Shown here in pieces: positions 62,549 to 64,000 of a stretch of 64,000 nucleotides of DNA. The DNA is from Oceanospirillum sp048270425. Its GTDB lineage: Bacteria > Pseudomonadota > Gammaproteobacteria > Pseudomonadales > Halomonadaceae. The position numbers were made by a program, and so were the translations under genes. Where the stretch lies: assembly GCA_048270425.1 (NCBI GenBank), contig JBLWSY010000005.1:124001-188000 (forward strand), in the 5' to 3' direction. Within the stretch, counting starts at the first letter, position 1; each line of letters opens with the position of its first letter. The notes beneath the pieces are model-generated. The model saw nothing but the letters and a program-made list of their open reading frames with translations. It was not told the DNA's origin and ran no database searches.

Positions 62549-63853
62549 ATGAATCTTGAGTACGATGCGCTCTCGCGGGCCAAACGTCGTAAGCTCTTTT
62601 TCCTGATCTCTGCATTTTTCGGTTTGGCCGTTTTTGCGCTTCTGGTCTGGGCGTTACGTGAGCTGATTTTGCCTGCGATTGTCGGGGCTCTCGCCGCTTA
62701 TCTTTGTCACCCACTGCTGGCCCGAATGCGCCGTTATGGCGTCCCCAAAGCTGCGGCCATTTTGCTGCTGTTTACCGGTTTTTTTCTGATTATCAGTCTG
62801 GTTTCCGGCCAGATACGGGATGCGATCCCGGATGAACAGGGCAAACTGGAATTAAGGGTGCGGATTCAGTTTAAGCTGAATGAAAAATACCAGCAGCTGA
62901 TGCAGGTGGATGACAACGGCAAAGGCAATCTGGTCTACAGCCTTGTGGGCAGTGAGATTGAGCCTTTCTGGCAGCAGATCAACAGCTGGCTTATCCTGCC
63001 GCCAAAAGAGCGTCAGCAGTTTGAAGAGTATTACCGTAGCCGCTTTGGGGCTGACCGCTTCGACCAGAAGTACTACCGATATTTCCTCGCTAATATTGAG
63101 CAGCATAAAAAGAACAATGCGCTCCATACCGCTGATGAATCCGTGGATCAGAGTGCTCAGGCGGTTGCTGCGGAGAAGCAGGCCGAATCGTCTGCGAACG
63201 CTAACGCAGGCCTTCTGGCGGCAATTGGTGGTGTGATCTCTCTCTGGATGGCCGCCCCTTTTGTTTTTCTGTTTCTCCTGTTGGATGAAGGAGAGATCAA
63301 GCGCAGTCTGGTAATGCTGGTGCCCAACCGTTATTTCGAGATGGTGCTGACCGTGATCCACAACGTAGATGATGCGCTGGGGCGTTATCTGCGGGGAACC
63401 TTTCTGGAATGCACCCTTGTTGGTTTTACCCTGATGGTGGGGCTCTTTGCTATCGGCTTTGGCGCGAAATGGGCGTTTGTCATTGGCACGCTGGCGGGTC
63501 TTGCTAACGCGATCCCTTTTCTTGGCCCTGGGATTGGTCTGTTAATCGGTTTGATTTATGGCTTGGTGGTAGAAGAGTACACACCACTTTTCAGCTTTAT
63601 CACGGCCGACAGCATGTTTATCTGGGTGCTGGTGGTTGTGGGTATTACACAGTTGTTGGATAACGCGGTTTATCAGCCTGTCGTGCTGGGCAATGCGGTC
63701 AGTCTGCACCCGCTGGTGGTGATTATCGGGGTTATGGGCGGTTCTATTCTGCTGGGCTTTACCGGAATGCTGTTCGCTATTCCTGTTATTGTGGTGCTCA
63801 AGGTCGTTATCAGTACCCTGATCCAGCAGATGAAAGCCTACCAGATTATCTGA
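62549..63853 (+). CDS. AI-2E family permease
   Basis: A 434-residue AI-2E/PerM-type membrane protein with about eight helices in a 2+1+5 arrangement. A large soluble loop (residues about 90-230), longer than usual and rich in Gln/Ala/Lys, separates the helix groups. Family motifs FLGPGIGLLIG and DNAVYQPVVLG are present. Members export autoinducer-2 or transport Na+/H+; the substrate is not known here. The ATG at 62549 has GAGG upstream; a TTG at 62540 is the longer option. Confidence 0.85.
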   Translation: MNLEYDALSRAKRRKLFFLISAFFGLAVFALLVWALRELILPAIVGALAAYLCHPLLARMRRYGVPKAAAILLLFTGFFLIISLVSGQIRDAIPDEQGKLELRVRIQFKLNEKYQQLMQVDDNGKGNLVYSLVGSEIEPFWQQINSWLILPPKERQQFEEYYRSRFGADRFDQKYYRYFLANIEQHKKNNALHTADESVDQSAQAVAAEKQAESSANANAGLLAAIGGVISLWMAAPFVFLFLLLDEGEIKRSLVMLVPNRYFEMVLTVIHNVDDALGRYLRGTFLECTLVGFTLMVGLFAIGFGAKWAFVIGTLAGLANAIPFLGPGIGLLIGLIYGLVVEEYTPLFSFITADSMFIWVLVVVGITQLLDNAVYQPVVLGNAVSLHPLVVIIGVMGGSILLGFTGMLFAIPVIVVLKVVISTLIQQMKAYQII

Positions 63854-63894
63854 ATCTGTTACCCTATCGGTGAATTTAAACCCTGTTAATGGCT

Positions 63895-63910
63895 CGACTA
63901 TGATCAGTCG
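63895..63910 (+). promoter_or_regulatory. Possible dgkA promoter with a small dyad
   Basis: TATGAT at 63899-63904 lies inside a CGACT/AGTCG dyad, about 30 bp before the dgkA start. The -35 is poor (TTTAAA, spacer 18). Confidence 0.35.
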
Positions 63911-63934
63911 ACTGGCAGTTTAGGAAAAAGCAGT

Positions 63935-64000
63935 ATGAAACCAGGTCATACCGGTCTGACCCACCTTATTCATTCAACCCGTTATTCCATGAAAGGCCTT
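63935..64000 (+). CDS. dgkA: Diacylglycerol kinase, first 22 codons
   Basis: The frame from ATG 63935 to the window edge encodes MKPGHTGLTHLIHS, then TRYSMKGL. This aligns with the E. coli DgkA N-terminus (TTGFTRIIKAAGYSWKGL). The product would be the small trimeric membrane kinase that recycles diacylglycerol. AGGAAA lies 8 bp upstream. The rest of the gene is outside the window. Confidence 0.75.
   Translation, partial: MKPGHTGLTHLIHSTRYSMKGL

Overview
The window reads as a chromosomal segment of a marine gammaproteobacterium, most likely an Oceanospirillales relative (Marinobacterium/Neptuniibacter/Amphritea-like). This is inferred from gene order (rplU-rpmA-obgE-proB; murJ-ribF-ileS-lspA-fkpB-ispH; trxA-rho-ubiD), a NhaB Na+/H+ antiporter, and protein sequences close to Pseudomonas/Oceanospirillum types. 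No rRNA, tRNA, insertion sequence, prophage or CRISPR array was seen.

Layout. 1-15.5 kb is core: the end of a GGDEF/EAL regulator, ispB, ribosomal proteins L21/L27, Obg, ProB, S20, then a murJ-ribF-ileS-lspA-fkpB-ispH run. 15.5-19.9 kb is a type IV pilus minor-pilin cluster: pilE divergent from fimT-pilW-pilX and a PilV-like prepilin fused to a glycine/aspartate-rich repeat solenoid; no PilY1 is present. 19.9-27.8 kb holds thiO, bamD, rluD-pgeF, an orphan PemK-like toxin facing a probable small RNA, and clpB with a sigma-32-type promoter. 27.9-34 kb is an accessory island between clpB and ilvI: a Septu-type defence pair (PtuA ATPase and PtuB HNH nuclease), a DUF4143 ATPase whose promoter carries three 22-bp palindromes at an exact 32-bp period, and two unrecognised genes.

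34-42.4 kb is branched-chain amino acid synthesis (ilvIH, and ilvC divergent from its regulator ilvY) interrupted by an uncharacterised two-gene redox module: a diiron carboxylate protein and an iron-sulfur flavoprotein reductase. pssA follows ilvC. 42.5-52.8 kb is core again: acnA, ppx/gppA, trxA, rho, ubiD with a reductase, and folM. 52.9-59.9 kb holds a small outer-membrane barrel, a 42-residue membrane protein missed by length cut-offs, acuI divergent from a GntR regulator, a kexin-like lipoprotein protease beside a secreted protein that may be its propeptide supplied in trans, and a chemoreceptor. The window ends with nhaB, a cyclic-nucleotide-binding protein, an AI-2E family permease and the first 22 codons of dgkA.

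Regulation visible in the sequence: a TTGAC-N4-GTCAA dyad (FNR/Dnr/FixK type) upstream of both the diiron module and the 42-residue protein, with a related site near the chemoreceptor, hints at shared oxygen- or NO-responsive control. Two mutually exclusive hairpins precede lspA, and a C-rich leader with a perfect 12-bp dyad precedes rho.
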